A stretch of 64,000 nt of DNA. It comes from CAMAUF01 sp046152925. GTDB lineage: Bacteria > Chloroflexota > Dehalococcoidia > Tepidiformales > Tepidiformaceae. Numbering within the stretch: the stretch's first letter is position 1; the number at the start of each line of letters is the position of its first letter. Positions 35,555 through 44,343 of this stretch are shown in pieces. A model generated the notes under the pieces. That model saw only the letters and a program-made list of their open reading frames with translations. It did no database searches and was not told where the DNA came from. Where the stretch lies: assembly GCA_046152925.1 (NCBI GenBank), contig JBJXFX010000058.1, positions 72,913-136,912 on the forward strand, in the 5' to 3' direction. Both the position numbers and the translations under genes were made by a program.

Positions 35555-38242
35555 GTGGCTGGAGCACAAACGGTGGCGGCCCTCTCGCGCGGTGAGCGGC
35601 TCGGGGCGGTGGCGCTCGGGCTGTTTGCGGTCGCATCACTCCTCTGGCACCTCATCCTCCCCGGCTCAACGCCCACAAACCGGATGGTGTCCGACATCCT
35701 GACGGTCGTCGCGCCGGCGTTTGGCCTCGCCGTTTGCGCGCGGGCTGCCTGGGGCTCCCAGGGCCGCGAACGCCACGGCTGGACCGTGATGTCGGCCGCG
35801 CTCCTCACCTGGCTTCTTGCCGAAAGCACCTGGGCGTTCTACGAGATCGGTCTCGACCAAGTCACTCCGTATCCGTCGATAGCCGATGTCTGGTACGTGC
35901 TTGGCGTGCCGTTGTTCGTCACTGGCACGGTCATCCTCACCGGCACCTTCCGCGGACTCGTCCACCCAGTATCCCTGTGGGACGCCGCCGCCCGCGTCCT
36001 TGTGCCTGCCGGCGTCCTCTGGCATTTCATCATCGGGCCGATTTTCGATGAGCCGGGGGTGGGGCCGCTCAAGATGGCGCTGTCGGCCTACTATCCACTG
36101 ACCGACCTTGTCCTCTTCGTGTTCACGTTCGCGATCTTCCTCCGCGTCCGGGGCCCGGCCGCGAAGGTGATCGGGTTGCTCGCCACAGCCCACTTCATCA
36201 TGCTCGCCACCGACCTCGCCTACGCCTGGATGACGGCGGCCGGCCGCTACAGCTCGGGGCAACCGATCGACGCCGCCTGGATCGCCGCCTACCTCCTGAT
36301 GGGCGTGGCAGCCTGGTTGCATATCCGGCTGCGGCCGTCCTACATCGCCGAAGCGCCCGCCTCCGCGTCGATGACAGCCCACCTGACGCCAGTCGTGTCC
36401 CTCGTCGCCGTTGCCTGCTATAGCGTCGTCGCGGGCGCCCTGGGCGTCTTTCATGGCGACCCCGTGGGCGCCGCCCTCTGCGTGTGCGCAGCGGTCGCCG
36501 TGGGTGCGCGCCAGGTAGCCATCCTGATCGAAAACCGGCGGCTCACTCAGGAGCTCTCCAGCGCCCGGACGGAGCTCGAACAACGGGTCGCCGAGCGCAC
36601 GCTGAGCCTCGCCCGCCTTGAAACGATCATCGAGTCGACTTCAGACCTGGTCGGCACCATGACCACCACCGGCGAGCCATTGTTCCTGAACCGCGCCGGA
36701 CGCCGCATGATGGGCCTCGGCCCGGACGACCCGCTGACCGGCGACTACCTCGCTGGCTGGGGCGCCTCGTTCCCGGGCCTCGCGGCGACGTTGCGTGAAC
36801 ACCGCTTTTGGACGGGTGAAACCACCGTCCTCACCGCGACGGGCGCCGTGCCCGTCTCGGCCGTTGTCCTACTCCACGAGAACTCCGGCGCCAAGGCGGT
36901 CTCCGCCATCATGCGCGACATCACGGACCAGAAGGCGACCGAAGCAAAGCTCGAGCGCCTTGCCCATTGCGATGGGCTCACGCAGCTCCTCAACCGCCGC
37001 GCGTTCGGCGACATCGTCGAAGCTCAGCTCGCCCAGCCCGGCGTCCGGCCGGCGGCGCTGCTTTTCATCGACCTCGACGGCTTCAAGTACGTGAACGACA
37101 GCATGGGCCACCGCGCCGGCGATGACATGCTCGTGGCGGTCGCCGACCGGATCCGCGCCGCAGCTGGAGACTCCGGGACCGCCGCACGCCTCGGCGGAGA
37201 CGAGTTCGCGGTCTTCCTCGATAACGCCGGCGCGACCGCCGCTCGGCTGGCCGCCGCAGCGATTTCGCGCTCCATCAGCGACCTCCGCTTCCTCACGTCC
37301 GGGCGATCGTTACGCGTGACCGCCAGCGTCGGGATCGCGCTCGCCCCCGAGCATGGCACAACCCTCCGCGACCTGTTGAGCAACGCAGACCTCGCGATGT
37401 ACGCGGCAAAGGAACAACGCGACGGGTATAGCGTGTACTCCGAGGCGCTCCGCTCGACCCCCATCGACTCGCAACTCGTGCTCGAGCAGAACGTCCGCGA
37501 CGCGATCGACGAGGGCCGCCTCGCGCTCGTCGCCCAGCCAATCCGCCACATCGCGTCTGGCGCCGTGCATTACGAACTGCTCCTCCGGATCCGCACCACT
37601 GAAGGTGAGTGGCTCCCGCCCGCGCAGTTCTTGCGTGTGGCCGAACGGTCCGGGCTCATCCACCAGCTCGACCGCTGGGTCGTGACCGAAGCAGCGAGGT
37701 TCGCAGGGGCCTGCCAACGGGCCGGGCGCCCGATCGCCCTGGAGGTCAACGTGTCTGGGCGCGCGTTCGCCGACAGCGGATTCCTCGCCTTCACGCGTGA
37801 GGTGATCGTCAACGAAGGCGTCGACCCGACGAACCTCATCTTCGAGATCACCGAGACAGCGGCCATCGCCGAAATGAGCACGGCGCGCGCCTTCATCGAA
37901 AACCTCCGCGCCATCGGTTGCCGCTTCGCAATCGACGACTTCGGCGCCGGCTTCTCCTCGTTCGCCTACCTGAAGCATTTGCCCGTCGACTTTCTCAAGA
38001 TCGACGGGAGCTTCGTGGTGGATCTCGTCACCGACCTCGGCGACCAGCACCTCGTCCGCGCGATGGTGGAGCTGGCCCGCGGGCTAGGAAAGGAGACGAT
38101 CGCCGAGTTCGTCGGGGACGAAGCGACGGTGGAGGTGCTCCGGGACCTCGGAGTTGACTACGCGCAGGGCTATCACATCGGCGAGCCAGTCCCGCTCGAC
38201 CGCGTCCTACCGGAAGAGGCCCGCTCGGCCCGCGCCGCCTAA
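35555..38242 (+). CDS. Membrane PAS-GGDEF-EAL protein 2
   Basis: Second cyclic di-GMP protein with the same layout as the gene at 21575: about eight N-terminal helices (first LGAVALGLFAVASLLWHLILP), a linker (ELSSARTELEQRVAERTLS), PAS-like segment, GGDEF and EAL. Here the cyclase motif is a full GGDEF (RLGGDEFAVFL). The EAL position reads YELLLR (ELL), followed by NVSG, EITE, DDFGAGFSS, KIDGSF and AEFVGD. Both activities are possible by residue content. 895 aa. Start GTG 35555 opens the first helix without excess; ATG-less N-terminus is an uncertainty. Ends 10 bp before the convergent dehydrogenase gene. Confidence 0.9.
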   Translation: MAGAQTVAALSRGERLGAVALGLFAVASLLWHLILPGSTPTNRMVSDILTVVAPAFGLAVCARAAWGSQGRERHGWTVMSAALLTWLLAESTWAFYEIGLDQVTPYPSIADVWYVLGVPLFVTGTVILTGTFRGLVHPVSLWDAAARVLVPAGVLWHFIIGPIFDEPGVGPLKMALSAYYPLTDLVLFVFTFAIFLRVRGPAAKVIGLLATAHFIMLATDLAYAWMTAAGRYSSGQPIDAAWIAAYLLMGVAAWLHIRLRPSYIAEAPASASMTAHLTPVVSLVAVACYSVVAGALGVFHGDPVGAALCVCAAVAVGARQVAILIENRRLTQELSSARTELEQRVAERTLSLARLETIIESTSDLVGTMTTTGEPLFLNRAGRRMMGLGPDDPLTGDYLAGWGASFPGLAATLREHRFWTGETTVLTATGAVPVSAVVLLHENSGAKAVSAIMRDITDQKATEAKLERLAHCDGLTQLLNRRAFGDIVEAQLAQPGVRPAALLFIDLDGFKYVNDSMGHRAGDDMLVAVADRIRAAAGDSGTAARLGGDEFAVFLDNAGATAARLAAAAISRSISDLRFLTSGRSLRVTASVGIALAPEHGTTLRDLLSNADLAMYAAKEQRDGYSVYSEALRSTPIDSQLVLEQNVRDAIDEGRLALVAQPIRHIASGAVHYELLLRIRTTEGEWLPPAQFLRVAERSGLIHQLDRWVVTEAARFAGACQRAGRPIALEVNVSGRAFADSGFLAFTREVIVNEGVDPTNLIFEITETAAIAEMSTARAFIENLRAIGCRFAIDDFGAGFSSFAYLKHLPVDFLKIDGSFVVDLVTDLGDQHLVRAMVELARGLGKETIAEFVGDEATVEVLRDLGVDYAQGYHIGEPVPLDRVLPEEARSARAA

Positions 38243-38252
38243 GGCGCCACCA

Positions 38253-39257
38253 TCAGGGGACGAGCGCGACCTTCAGGTTCCCGGTCGTTTTGTCGACCGC
38301 TGCCTCAAAGCCTTCACGAGCACGTGCGAGCGGAAAAACCGCGGTCTGGAACCGCGGAAGGTCGCTGGCATACCGCCCGAGCAGGCTCGCAGCAACCCCG
38401 TACTCCGAGGTCGAGCCAGCGCGACCGTACATCACGGAACCTACAAGCTTGATCTCCTCGTTGACGAGCTTGAAGCCGTTGATCTGCGTGTGCCCCGTGA
38501 ACACCCCGATTGCGACAATCGTGCCGCCAGGGCGGACCACCCGGAAGGCTTCGGCCAGCGTGTCCGCCGTGCCACCAACCGTCTCGACGACGACATCCGG
38601 TCGACGGGCCCGCGACCACCGCTTCAGATCGTCGCTCCCTGGTTCGAACGCGGCGGAAGCGCCGAGCGCGAGCGCGGCTGCCGCCTGATGAGCGTAACGC
38701 GCCGTGATCGCCACCTCGCCCGCGCGGTCGCGGAGGAGCATCGCGCACATCAGGCCGATGGGCCCGGCGCCAAGCACCAGCACTCTGGCGCCCATTGGGA
38801 TCTCCGCCCGCTGGATGCCGCGGATCGCGACCGCCGCCGGCTCGGCCAGCGAGCCGAGCTGCGGGTCGATCCCCGGCGGAAGCGGGTAGCAGTTCGCCGC
38901 GGGCGCCGCCAGATACTCCTGCATCCCGCCGTCCGCCGAAATGCCCATAAGCGTCGATGCCTGGCAAACGGACGACTGGCCCTCCCGGCACGATGCGCAG
39001 TGCAGGCACGAGAGCATCGGGTCGACCGCCACCGCCGTGCCGGCGGCGAGACCATCGCCCGAGACCACGACGCCCGCGATCTCGTGGCCGGCGACCACGC
39101 CTTTGCGTGCCTGGAACTCGCCTTTGTACAAGTGGAGGTCCGTCCCGCAGATCCCCACGGAGGTCATGCGGACGACGAGCTGTCCCGGGCTTGCGCTCGG
39201 CTCGGGACGATCCTCGATACTGAGCGAATGCGGGTCGGACCAGGCGACGGCTTTCAT
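38253..39257 (-). CDS. Zinc-dependent medium-chain dehydrogenase
   Basis: MDR-type alcohol/polyol dehydrogenase. Catalytic zinc ligands lie in VGICGTDLH (Cys) and GHEIAG (His, Glu); the structural zinc loop CLHCASCREGQSSVC has all four Cys. The NAD(P)-binding motif is VLVLGAGPIGLMCA near residue 165. These features group it with threonine/sorbitol/butanediol dehydrogenases; the exact substrate is unknown. 334 aa. ATG 39257 (MKAVAW) is the natural start; a longer ORF runs upstream in frame but lacks family sequence. Confidence 0.9.
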   Translation of the reverse strand: MKAVAWSDPHSLSIEDRPEPSASPGQLVVRMTSVGICGTDLHLYKGEFQARKGVVAGHEIAGVVVSGDGLAAGTAVAVDPMLSCLHCASCREGQSSVCQASTLMGISADGGMQEYLAAPAANCYPLPPGIDPQLGSLAEPAAVAIRGIQRAEIPMGARVLVLGAGPIGLMCAMLLRDRAGEVAITARYAHQAAAALALGASAAFEPGSDDLKRWSRARRPDVVVETVGGTADTLAEAFRVVRPGGTIVAIGVFTGHTQINGFKLVNEEIKLVGSVMYGRAGSTSEYGVAASLLGRYASDLPRFQTAVFPLARAREGFEAAVDKTTGNLKVALVP

Positions 39258-39305
39258 CGCCGCGGAGTGTAGCCGCCCCGGCGCGGGGCCGGTACCCTCG
39301 CGTGG

Positions 39306-39626
39306 ATGGGCCGCCGCAAGTCGCGCAAACAAGAACGTCGCCAGCAGAAGCGGGACTCGCTCTTCGGCGGCGCCAACGCGCCCGTCAGCTTCGAACCGCG
39401 AGCTGACCCCTTCGACCTCGGCCTTCACGAGCTCAGCGTCGACGACTTTGCAGCCTTCTGGCCGGGGGAATCGCGGGCGCGAGCCGTGAAAGCGTGTGGC
39501 AACTGCCGCGAGTTCGTGGAAGACGCCGAAGGCGGGCGTGGCACCTGTCTTCACCCTGGAAGCGGCATTCTGTCGCCCTGGACGGACACGCCACCCTGCG
39601 ACTTTCACCATGCACGCCGGCGCTGA
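39306..39626 (+). CDS. Basic Cys-motif protein, 106 aa
   Basis: Unknown small protein. The N-terminus is strongly basic (MGRRKSRKQERRQQKRDS) and the C-terminal third holds four Cys in order: CGNCREF, later GTCLHP and PPCDFHH. Together with nearby His residues this suggests a zinc or iron-sulfur site. Starts 48 bp from the divergent dehydrogenase start. No family name can be given. A DNA- or RNA-binding role is only a guess from the basic segment. Confidence 0.6.
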   Translation: MGRRKSRKQERRQQKRDSLFGGANAPVSFEPRADPFDLGLHELSVDDFAAFWPGESRARAVKACGNCREFVEDAEGGRGTCLHPGSGILSPWTDTPPCDFHHARRR

Positions 39627-39631
39627 AACCC

Positions 39632-39672
39632 CAAGATCTGGTAGCCAAACTGTTGACAGGCCCTAGATCTGG
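39632..39672 (+). promoter_or_regulatory. Pair of candidate NrdR boxes
   Basis: CAAGATCTGG (39632-39641) and CTAGATCTGG (39663-39672), exactly 31 bp apart. Known NrdR sites are paired palindromes with core CWATATWTWG-like sequence about three helix turns apart. Each copy here keeps the C-W-A-x-A-T-x-T-x-G frame with compensated G/C changes. The second box lies in the promoter spacer. Confidence 0.5.
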
Positions 39673-39682
39673 GGCTTACGCT
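39653..39682 (+). promoter_or_regulatory. Promoter of the nrdR-nrdJ operon
   Basis: Consensus -35 TTGACA (39653-39658), 18-nt spacer and -10 TACGCT (39677-39682), the same -10 as at clpB. About 100 bp upstream of nrdR. The candidate NrdR boxes flank and overlap it. Confidence 0.6.
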
Positions 39683-39785
39683 GCGCTAGCTGCGGAAAGA
39701 AATGATAAGGTGACTACGCTGGTTGGCGGATTATGATCCGCACGCCGCACGAAGCCTCTCGTCTTCCGTCAAGGAGCCCCGGCCC

Positions 39786-40361
39786 GTGCGTTGCCCCTTT
39801 TGTAACCATCGCGATAGCAAAGTAACGGATAGCCGTGCGAACGACGACGGCATCCGCCGCCGCCGCGAATGCATCGCCTGTGGCCAGCGCTTCAGCACGA
39901 TGGAAGCCGTGCAACTGTCCGAGCTCCAGGTCGTCAAGAAAGACGGTCGCCGTGAGCCCTTCAACCGCGAAAAGCTCGCTGGCGGCATGTGGAAAGCCTG
40001 CAGCAAACGAAACGTGGCGCTCGAAGAGATCCACGTCGCCTGCGCGGAGATCGAGGCGAAGGCCTCGGCCGAAAACCGGAGCGAGATCCCATCGGCAGCT
40101 TTGGGGGAGCTGGCGATGGAGGCGCTCCGCCGGATAGACCACATCGCGTATATCCGTTTCGCCTCGGTCTACCGCCCCTTTGCGGACCTCGATTCCCTCA
40201 AGGAGGCCGTCCGCGCACTCGAAGAAGGCCACGCTGGTGGCCACGACGACCGCAACCGGCAGCTCACCTTGCCCGTCGAAGAGCCCGCACCGAGGCATCG
40301 CCTCGAAGCTGTCGACTTGCGCCCCCTCGCCCCCATCCCCCACGCAGGAGCCGCACGATGA
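39786..40361 (+). CDS. nrdR: Transcriptional repressor NrdR
   Basis: Repressor of ribonucleotide reductase genes that senses ATP/dATP. GTG 39786 gives the standard N-terminus MRCPFC (VRCPFC); the zinc ribbon CPFC...CIAC follows, with RRRRECIACGQRFSTMEAV, then the ATP-cone VVKKDGRREPFNREKLAGGMWKAC...VYRPFADLDSLKEAV. The family is usually about 150 aa; here 191, with an extra about 40-residue polar tail. Its TGA overlaps the ATG of a small gene (ATGA 40358-40361), which is followed by nrdJ, so repressor and target share an operon. Confidence 0.93.
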   Translation: MRCPFCNHRDSKVTDSRANDDGIRRRRECIACGQRFSTMEAVQLSELQVVKKDGRREPFNREKLAGGMWKACSKRNVALEEIHVACAEIEAKASAENRSEIPSAALGELAMEALRRIDHIAYIRFASVYRPFADLDSLKEAVRALEEGHAGGHDDRNRQLTLPVEEPAPRHRLEAVDLRPLAPIPHAGAAR

Positions 40362-40693
40362 GCAAACGGATTTGGGAGCTCCACGGAGCCATGCTCAACG
40401 GTGCCATCACCAGCACCCCGGAAGGCCACGCCGACATCCAGGGCCTCGTGCTCTCGGAAAAAGCCTACTTCCTCGTCGTCCGGGACTACCGCCCCCGCCA
40501 AATCATCGACCTCGTTGAGCGCGAAGGGGTCGATGGCGCTGCCCGGGCAATCATGGATCACTTCTCCGACCCGGCCGCACTCCGGCTCTCCGGCGGCCGG
40601 CAACTCGTGCCTTGCCGCGGCCTGGAGCCCACGCCCGTCATCCGCAGGAGCGACGAAGTGCGGCCCGCGACAACGGTAGTCCGCATCGGGTAG
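40358..40693 (+). CDS. Uncharacterised protein between nrdR and nrdJ, 111 aa
   Basis: Unknown. It overlaps nrdR by 4 bp, has an SD (GGAG) in the nrdR tail, and ends 88 bp before nrdJ. The sequence is mixed alpha/beta: MSKRIWELHGAMLNGAI..., EKAYFLVVRDYRPRQIIDLVEREGVDGAARAIMDHFSDPAALRLSGGRQLVPCRGLEP. A single Cys; no signal peptide or membrane helix. Its place in the operon suggests a role near deoxynucleotide synthesis, but nothing in the sequence proves that. Confidence 0.75.
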   Translation: MSKRIWELHGAMLNGAITSTPEGHADIQGLVLSEKAYFLVVRDYRPRQIIDLVEREGVDGAARAIMDHFSDPAALRLSGGRQLVPCRGLEPTPVIRRSDEVRPATTVVRIG

Positions 40694-40781
40694 AATCTAG
40701 AACGTTTGTTCCTCCACCACCCCCTCGCGACCAACGCCGCGGGGTTCAGCTCACCCATCTTGCATCCGAGGAGCCCCCGCC

Positions 40782-43193
40782 ATGGTCATCGCCACCCGCA
40801 CCGGCCGCGAGTCGAACCCCAACGACTTCGAACCGACGCCCCTCTCCGAAAACGCCCTCGTCGTCATGGAACGGCGGATTATGGCGCGTAACGACCAAGG
40901 CGACGCCATCGAAACGCCCGACGGCTGCTTCCGCCGCGTCGCCCATAACCTGGCGGAGGCCGAGCTCCGGTTTGGTGGCGCCGAAGCGGACCGCGCCGCC
41001 GCGGAGCAGCTCTTCTACGAGACGATCTCGTCGCTCGACTTCTTGCCGAACTCGCCGACGCTCGTCAACGCCGGGCGCGAACTGCAACAGCTCTCCGCCT
41101 GCTTCGTCCTCCCCGTGCCGGATTCGATCGAGGGCATCTTCGAAGCCGTGAAGAACACCGCGCTCATCCATAAGTCCGGCGGCGGCACCGGCTTCGCCTT
41201 CTCCCGCCTCCGCCCCGCGAACGACCGCGTGCAGTCCACCATGGGCGTCGCCAGCGGCCCCGTCTCCTTCATGCGCGTCTTCGACGCCGCAACCGAGGCT
41301 ATCAAGCAAGGCGGCACCCGGCGCGGCGCGAACATGGGCATCCTCCGGGTCGACCATCCCGACATCGACGCCTTCATCGCGATGAAAGCCGACATGACCA
41401 CGCTCCAGAACTTCAACATCAGCGTCGCCGTCACCGACGCGTTCATGCAGGCTGTCGAAGCGGGCACCGAGTACGACCTGATCAACCCGAAGATCGGCCT
41501 CCCCGCCGGCAAGAAGGACGCGCGCACCGTCTGGTCGACGATGTTTGAGAACGCCTGGAAGAACGGCGACCCCGGCGTCGTCTTCATCGACCGGATCAAC
41601 GCCGGGCGTGCAAACCCGGTCCCGAAGCGCGGCCCCGTCGAATCAACAAATCCATGTGGTGAACAGCCGCTTTACGCATATGACTCCTGCAACCTCGGCT
41701 CCCTCAACCTCGGGCGCTTCACCGCCGGCGTCTCCGGCGAAAAGACCGTCGACTTCGCCCGCCTCGGCCGGGTCGTCCGCCGCACCGTCCACCTTCTCGA
41801 CAACGTTATTGAGATGAACAGCTACCCCATCCCCGAGATCGCCGAGACCTCCCACGCCATCCGCCGGATCGGCCTCGGCGTGATGGGTTGGGCCGACCTC
41901 CTGATCGAGCTCCGCGTCCCCTACAACTCCCAGCAGGCCCTCGACGTCGCCCGCGAGGTCATGGGCTTCATCCAGAAGGAGGCGGACGCCGCCAGCGCCC
42001 AGCTCGCCGCCGTCCGCGGCAGCTTCCCGGATTGGGAGCTTTCGATTTACGGCCCCGCCGGCCGCGAAGGCCCCCGCCCGATGCGCAACTCGACGCGCAC
42101 CACCATCGCCCCGACCGGCACCCTCTCGATCATCGCCGACTGCTCCGGCGGCATCGAGCCCGTCTTCGCCCTCGCCTTCATCCGCTCCCACTACCTCGAC
42201 AAGGACGACCCGACGAAGCGCACCGAGCTCGCCGAGGTCAACCGCCAGTTCGAAGAGGTCGCCAAGGCCGAGGGCTTCTATAGCGACGAACTCATCCAGT
42301 TCCTCGCCCGCGGCGGCCACCTCGCCGACCGCGCCGAAGTGCCCCAGTGGGTCAAGGACGTCTTCGTTACCGCCCACGACATCGAGCCCGTCTGGCACGT
42401 CAAGATGCAGGCCGCCTTCCAGGAGTTCACCGACAACGCCGTCTCCAAGACGATCAACTTCCCGAACAGCGCCACCGTCGACGACGTGCGCACCGCCTAC
42501 GAACAGGCCTACGCGACTGGCTGCAAGGGCATCACGATTTACCGCGACGGCTCCCGAGAACTCCAGGTCCTCAAGTTCGACGACAGCGCCAAGGCGGCCG
42601 GCACGGACGACGCCGAGCTCGCCGTCGCCGAAGCGCAGGCCCTCGTCACCCGCTACAGCGGCCCCGTCCGCCGCAAGCTCCCCGATGAGCGCGCCTCCAT
42701 CACCCACAAGTTCCGCGTCGGCGAACAAGAAGGCTACATGACCGTCGGCCTCTTCCCGGATGGGACGCCCGGCGAGGTCTTCATCAACGTCAGCAAGCAG
42801 GGCTCGACCGTCAGCGGCCTCATGGACACAGTCGCGATGCTCACGAGCTACGCCCTGCAGTACGGCGTCCCGATGCGCGACATCGCCTCGAAGATGAAGA
42901 ATTCGCGCTTCGAGCCCAGCGGCCCAACGACGAACAAGCAGATCCCGCTGGCGACCAGCATCGTCGACTACGTCTTCCGCTGGCTGGAGATGAAGTTCGG
43001 CGAGACGGAGGCCGCCGTCCAAGCGCCGCTCATCCCGCTTTCGCAAATCGCCGAGAGCACCGGCGTGCACGCGATGAGCAACAAGGGCGACATGGTCCCG
43101 AGCGGCATCGGCTGCCCCGAATGCGGCGCCGTCCTGGACTACGCCGAGGGCTGCCTCGTCTGCCGCAACTGCTTCTACAACAAGTGCGGCTGA
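40782..43193 (+). CDS. nrdJ: Adenosylcobalamin-dependent ribonucleotide reductase (class II)
   Basis: Makes deoxyribonucleotides using a B12-derived radical, with or without oxygen. Key parts: LSACFVLPVPDSIEGIF (first redox Cys), the loop GGTGFAFSRLRP, NPCGEQPLYAYDSCNLGSLNLG (radical Cys, Glu and second redox Cys), and STRTTIAPTGTLS. After the barrel come a TSCPD-type domain (THKFRVGEQEGYMTVGLFPDGTPGEVFINVSKQG) and a C-terminal zinc-ribbon-like tail CPECGAV...CLVCRNCFYNKCG, whose last Cys pair may re-reduce the active site. 803 aa, typical for the TSCPD-containing class II form. Regulated by NrdR of the same operon. Confidence 0.95.
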   Translation: MVIATRTGRESNPNDFEPTPLSENALVVMERRIMARNDQGDAIETPDGCFRRVAHNLAEAELRFGGAEADRAAAEQLFYETISSLDFLPNSPTLVNAGRELQQLSACFVLPVPDSIEGIFEAVKNTALIHKSGGGTGFAFSRLRPANDRVQSTMGVASGPVSFMRVFDAATEAIKQGGTRRGANMGILRVDHPDIDAFIAMKADMTTLQNFNISVAVTDAFMQAVEAGTEYDLINPKIGLPAGKKDARTVWSTMFENAWKNGDPGVVFIDRINAGRANPVPKRGPVESTNPCGEQPLYAYDSCNLGSLNLGRFTAGVSGEKTVDFARLGRVVRRTVHLLDNVIEMNSYPIPEIAETSHAIRRIGLGVMGWADLLIELRVPYNSQQALDVAREVMGFIQKEADAASAQLAAVRGSFPDWELSIYGPAGREGPRPMRNSTRTTIAPTGTLSIIADCSGGIEPVFALAFIRSHYLDKDDPTKRTELAEVNRQFEEVAKAEGFYSDELIQFLARGGHLADRAEVPQWVKDVFVTAHDIEPVWHVKMQAAFQEFTDNAVSKTINFPNSATVDDVRTAYEQAYATGCKGITIYRDGSRELQVLKFDDSAKAAGTDDAELAVAEAQALVTRYSGPVRRKLPDERASITHKFRVGEQEGYMTVGLFPDGTPGEVFINVSKQGSTVSGLMDTVAMLTSYALQYGVPMRDIASKMKNSRFEPSGPTTNKQIPLATSIVDYVFRWLEMKFGETEAAVQAPLIPLSQIAESTGVHAMSNKGDMVPSGIGCPECGAVLDYAEGCLVCRNCFYNKCG

Positions 43194-44308
43194 TGGGCGA
43201 CTCTCAACGCATGAACGTCACGGTCGTGCTTGGGGCAGGTGCCTCTCACGACTGCCACGCCGGAACTACACCCGTGCGTAGCGAACTTTGGCAGCCACCG
43301 CTTGCGAACACGCTTTTTAACGAGAAACGGTTCTACCGCCTTGGAGCGGACTTGCCGTCGTTTCCGGGTATCTGGTCGTCGATCGCCACCCAATTGAGCT
43401 CCAGGGGGACGACCAATAGCTTCGAAGCAGCGCTGTCTGAGTGGGCTAAAAGCGCGCACCCGGTACGTCGCGCAGCTTTCAAAAGCATCCCCACCTTCTT
43501 GATGCGCCTCCTGGCGTCCGCGACCATCGACTATGTGGACCACCCTGACGCGACAAGCCTACTAGTTCGCGGACTCTTGGATGCCTTCCATCGGGTAACA
43601 TTTGTTGTCTTAAACTACGACCTAATTCTAGAGACCGCACTATTCGGCCTGGGCCATCTCCCACCGGTCGACCAACTAGACATGGACGACTACAATCTTC
43701 CCAAAGGAAGTCAGTTTCAGATATACAAAATTCACGGATCCTGCAACTGGATCGCTCCATTCTCTGCCAGTGATAGCAGCTCACCCCGAGACTTCAATCA
43801 CTGGATTTCCTTGGTTAATCAAGAACTCGACTTGACCACATGGAGCCCACTGAACTCCGTGAGAGTAGTTCCGCTGAGTCAACTAACATTCGATCGAACC
43901 AAGCAGCACGGAATATTTATCAACGTCGGGGCTAGTAGGTACGCTGCTGGCTACCCGGTCTTAACGGCGCCGTTACTCGACAAGTCGCTGGATGACGTGC
44001 TCCTGCCCACGGTTACGCGGAACAGCCTCGCTGATTGCCTTTCAGAAACCGACATTGTGCTCGCGATCGGGACGAGTGGACTCGACGCCGACCTAATGGA
44101 ACTTATGCGCACGCACGCCAAGAGCGTTTCGAGCATCAGGGTCATCTCGAAGTCGCAGCAAAGTGCGAACGAAGCGTTGGCACGCTTCATGGACAACCTT
44201 CCGGAGGCTTGCAGAGCTAACGCTGACGCGATTGCGGGCGGTCTGAGCCAGTTCGTGACCGGACCTCGATTCGAGGAATTTAGGTCGAATCCCAGCCAAG
44301 TCGCCTAG
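43193..44308 (+). CDS. SIR2-like domain protein, candidate NADase
   Basis: Protein of the SIR2-like fold; many such genes are NAD-depleting parts of antiphage systems. Near the start lies VTVVLGAGASHDCHAG (NAD-binding GAGAS), then FVVLNYDLILETALFGLG (the N-Y-D motif), YKIHGSCNWI (catalytic His of the H-G motif) and DIVLAIGTSGLDADLMEL. 371 aa. ATG 43193 overlaps the nrdJ TGA; ATG 43211 is another possible start. Base composition is clearly lower in GC: 43681-43740 has 24 and 43861-43920 has 26 G/C of 60, with TTA and CTA codons rare nearby. This suggests recent transfer. No partner gene (HerA, Argonaute, STAND) lies next to it. Confidence 0.75.
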   Translation: MGDSQRMNVTVVLGAGASHDCHAGTTPVRSELWQPPLANTLFNEKRFYRLGADLPSFPGIWSSIATQLSSRGTTNSFEAALSEWAKSAHPVRRAAFKSIPTFLMRLLASATIDYVDHPDATSLLVRGLLDAFHRVTFVVLNYDLILETALFGLGHLPPVDQLDMDDYNLPKGSQFQIYKIHGSCNWIAPFSASDSSSPRDFNHWISLVNQELDLTTWSPLNSVRVVPLSQLTFDRTKQHGIFINVGASRYAAGYPVLTAPLLDKSLDDVLLPTVTRNSLADCLSETDIVLAIGTSGLDADLMELMRTHAKSVSSIRVISKSQQSANEALARFMDNLPEACRANADAIAGGLSQFVTGPRFEEFRSNPSQVA

Positions 44309-44343
44309 CTTCCACCGCGTTCTGGCCGCCAGCGCTTAAGTCC

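Noticed and set aside
40668..40696. Separate promoter for nrdJ (TAGAAT at 40691)
   Set aside because: No acceptable -35 at 16-19 nt; nrdJ is better explained as part of the nrdR operon.
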